A DNA stretch of 6,247 nucleotides from Chromatiales bacterium (GTDB lineage Bacteria > Pseudomonadota > Gammaproteobacteria > SZUA-152): the NCBI GenBank assembly GCA_026999335.1, contig JALTPW010000011.1:1-6247 (forward strand). Reading direction: 5' to 3'. A program made the translations under genes and the position numbers. The notes under the pieces are model-generated. The model saw only the letters and a list, made by a program, of their open reading frames with translations. It had not been told where the DNA came from and did not search any database. This document shows positions 5,365 to 6,247 of this stretch, piece after piece (the stretch's first letter is position 1; every line of letters begins with the position of its first letter).

Positions 5365-5502
5365 CCGAATGGCACTAAGTTAAGCCTTAAGCTTTTTACG
5401 ATTACGGTGACAGTTTACTAAATGCACTTATGATTACGGTGACAGTTTACTGGGTAAAGGGGTCGTAGCCGAATGGCACTAAGTTAAGCCTTAAGCTTTT
5501 TA
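5295..5502 (+). repeat. Two perfect 104-bp tandem copies
   Basis: Positions 5295-5398 and 5399-5502 are identical by inspection. Each unit contains two copies of GATTACGGTGACAGTTTACT separated by 12 bp, so this 20-mer occurs four times (5296, 5328, 5400, 5432). The right end of each unit includes the last codons and stop of the minus-strand transposase remnant (5484 onward in the second copy). The array replaces the second half of the PASTA domain. Confidence 0.95.
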
Positions 5503-5741
5503 GGGTGCCCCCATTTTCTGACTCTATCCCTCGCTAATTCACGCTCATCCACCAATAACGAATAGGGTTTTGGCCGTCGTTTTATCATTCTGGTTTCAAT
5601 TCGCCCAGGCCGGTTTCCCACTCTATTCTCGGCAATAAGCAGGCACAAAATCCTGAGGCTTTCATCTTCATTCATCAGATTTGATTGTTGTCGCCAAACT
5701 CGCCAGAGTTGGTTTACAACTTGTAATTCGCTATCCCCCTG
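5484..5741 (-). pseudogene. C-terminal remnant of an IS4-type transposase
   Basis: The minus strand reads 85 codons to TAA 5486-5484, bounded upstream by an in-frame TGA at 5744-5742. The sequence NQLWRVWRQQ...ENRVGNRPGRIETRMIKRRPKPY...GHPKKLKA is the basic C-terminal tail typical of IS4-family transposases (RPGRIEPR and KRRPKPY are hallmarks). An intact enzyme is several times longer. The DDE catalytic residues and the YREK motif lie in the missing N-terminal part, so it cannot act on its own. The internal ATG at 5675 is not a real start. AT-richer composition than the flanking RHS sequence supports an insertion. Confidence 0.75.
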
Positions 5742-5757
5742 TCACAATACGAGAGCT

Positions 5758-6247
5758 GACCCTGATGTCCCCGAAACCCTCACCATCAACGGCAAAGCCA
5801 CGGTGAACGTCTATGGCACCAACACCTGGTGGATCCTTACCACCCCGGAAAACAGAACCCAAACCACCGTGCTCGATGACAAAGGCCGGGTAACCACACG
5901 GCAGACCACGGGATTAGCCGCCCTCAACTTCAGCTACGACACCCGCGGCCGCCTCACCGGCATCACCCTCGGCAGTGGCGCAGCCAGCCGCAGTCTGCAA
6001 CTCGGCTACGACACCAACGGCTACCTCGGCATCCTCACCGACGACCTCAGCCGCGTCACCGGCTTCACCCGCGACGTGCTGGGCCGCGCCAACCAGCAAA
6101 CCACGCCCGACAGCCGTGTCATCGACTTCAGCTTCGACCCCAACGGCAACCTCACCGGCCTCACCCCGCCGGGCCGCACTGCACATCGCTTCGACTACAC
6201 CGCTGCCGACCAGGAAGACACCTACACCCCGCCAACCGTCAGCGGCA
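5758..6247 (+). CDS. RHS/YD-repeat protein fragment (continues beyond the window)
   Basis: The open frame runs to the window edge (161 codons from 5764) and shows several RHS/YD repeats: FSYDTRGRLTGI, LGYDTNGYLGIL, VTGFTRDVLGRANQQTT and FSFDPNGNLTGLTPPG. These follow the YDxxGRLxx pattern of bacterial RHS proteins, which form a beta-cage around a C-terminal toxin or effector. The beginning (PETLTINGKATVNVYG) resembles the beta-rich region preceding the repeats. There is no start codon with a ribosome binding site at its beginning. It lies in the same frame as the lipoprotein part before the insertion, so it is most likely the displaced continuation of that gene. The toxin or polymorphic tip, if any, lies outside the window. 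GC-rich third codon positions match the lipoprotein part. Confidence 0.8.

Larger units (their letters stand above)
5295..5757. mobile_element. Insertion remnant splitting the RHS lipoprotein gene
   Basis: The block comprises the 104-bp tandem array and the truncated IS4-type transposase. The left edge is exact where host coding sequence stops at 5294. The right edge is approximate, between 5742 and 5763. The ends share an inverted GTGACAG (5303-5309 and the complement CTGTCAC at 5739-5745). I find no target-site duplication, so the present structure probably reflects insertion followed by deletion and duplication. Confidence 0.55.

Noticed and set aside
5295..5502. CRISPR array, because a 20-mer recurs four times
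   Set aside because: The spacing alternates 12 and 52 bp and the intervening sequences are themselves duplicated, so these are nested tandem repeats, not unique spacers.
5914..6186. Minus-strand frame of 90 codons rich in Val, Ala, Glu and Gly
   Set aside because: It is the antisense of the RHS repeats; the periodic composition comes from the repeats on the plus strand.

Overview
The window looks like an accessory or decaying stretch of a proteobacterial chromosome, most likely gammaproteobacterial; I cannot name the genus. The reasons are ParDE-type and RHS/YD-repeat genes, an IS4-type transposase remnant, intergenic GTGGGCAC hairpins, and sharp switches between GC-rich coding blocks and AT-rich non-coding blocks.

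Layout. Positions 1-182 hold a possible 3' end of an unrecognised gene, followed by AT-rich DNA with a 20-bp near-palindrome. Positions 404-2470 hold a divergent pair: an alpha/beta hydrolase on the minus strand and a 384-residue LuxR-type regulator on the plus strand. Their shared control region holds a perfect TATAAT for the hydrolase and a 28-bp interrupted palindrome that is a good candidate for the regulator's binding site. Positions 2673-4320 form a segment bounded by two directly repeated 66-bp sequences. It contains two inverted DnaA-box-like sites, a compact parDE-type toxin-antitoxin operon with a 4-bp stop/start overlap, and a small membrane-protein gene that appears broken over three frames. 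Positions 4322-4600 contain short hairpin and tandem repeats and no gene.

Positions 4773-6247 look like the wreck of one large surface protein gene. It begins as a lipoprotein with a PKD-like domain and the first half of a PASTA domain. It stops inside an insertion (about 5295-5757) made of two perfect 104-bp tandem copies and the C-terminal end of an IS4-type transposase on the other strand. RHS/YD repeats then resume in the same reading frame and run off the window edge. The start of this gene is also out of frame by one base at a run of seven T.

Functionally, the regulator probably controls the hydrolase and itself. The toxin-antitoxin pair probably stabilises the segment between the direct repeats. 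The RHS locus is probably inactive as read. I see no clear undescribed multi-gene system. The most interesting points are the repeat-bounded toxin-antitoxin segment, the shared operator of the divergent pair, and the in-frame split and homopolymer frameshift of the RHS lipoprotein.
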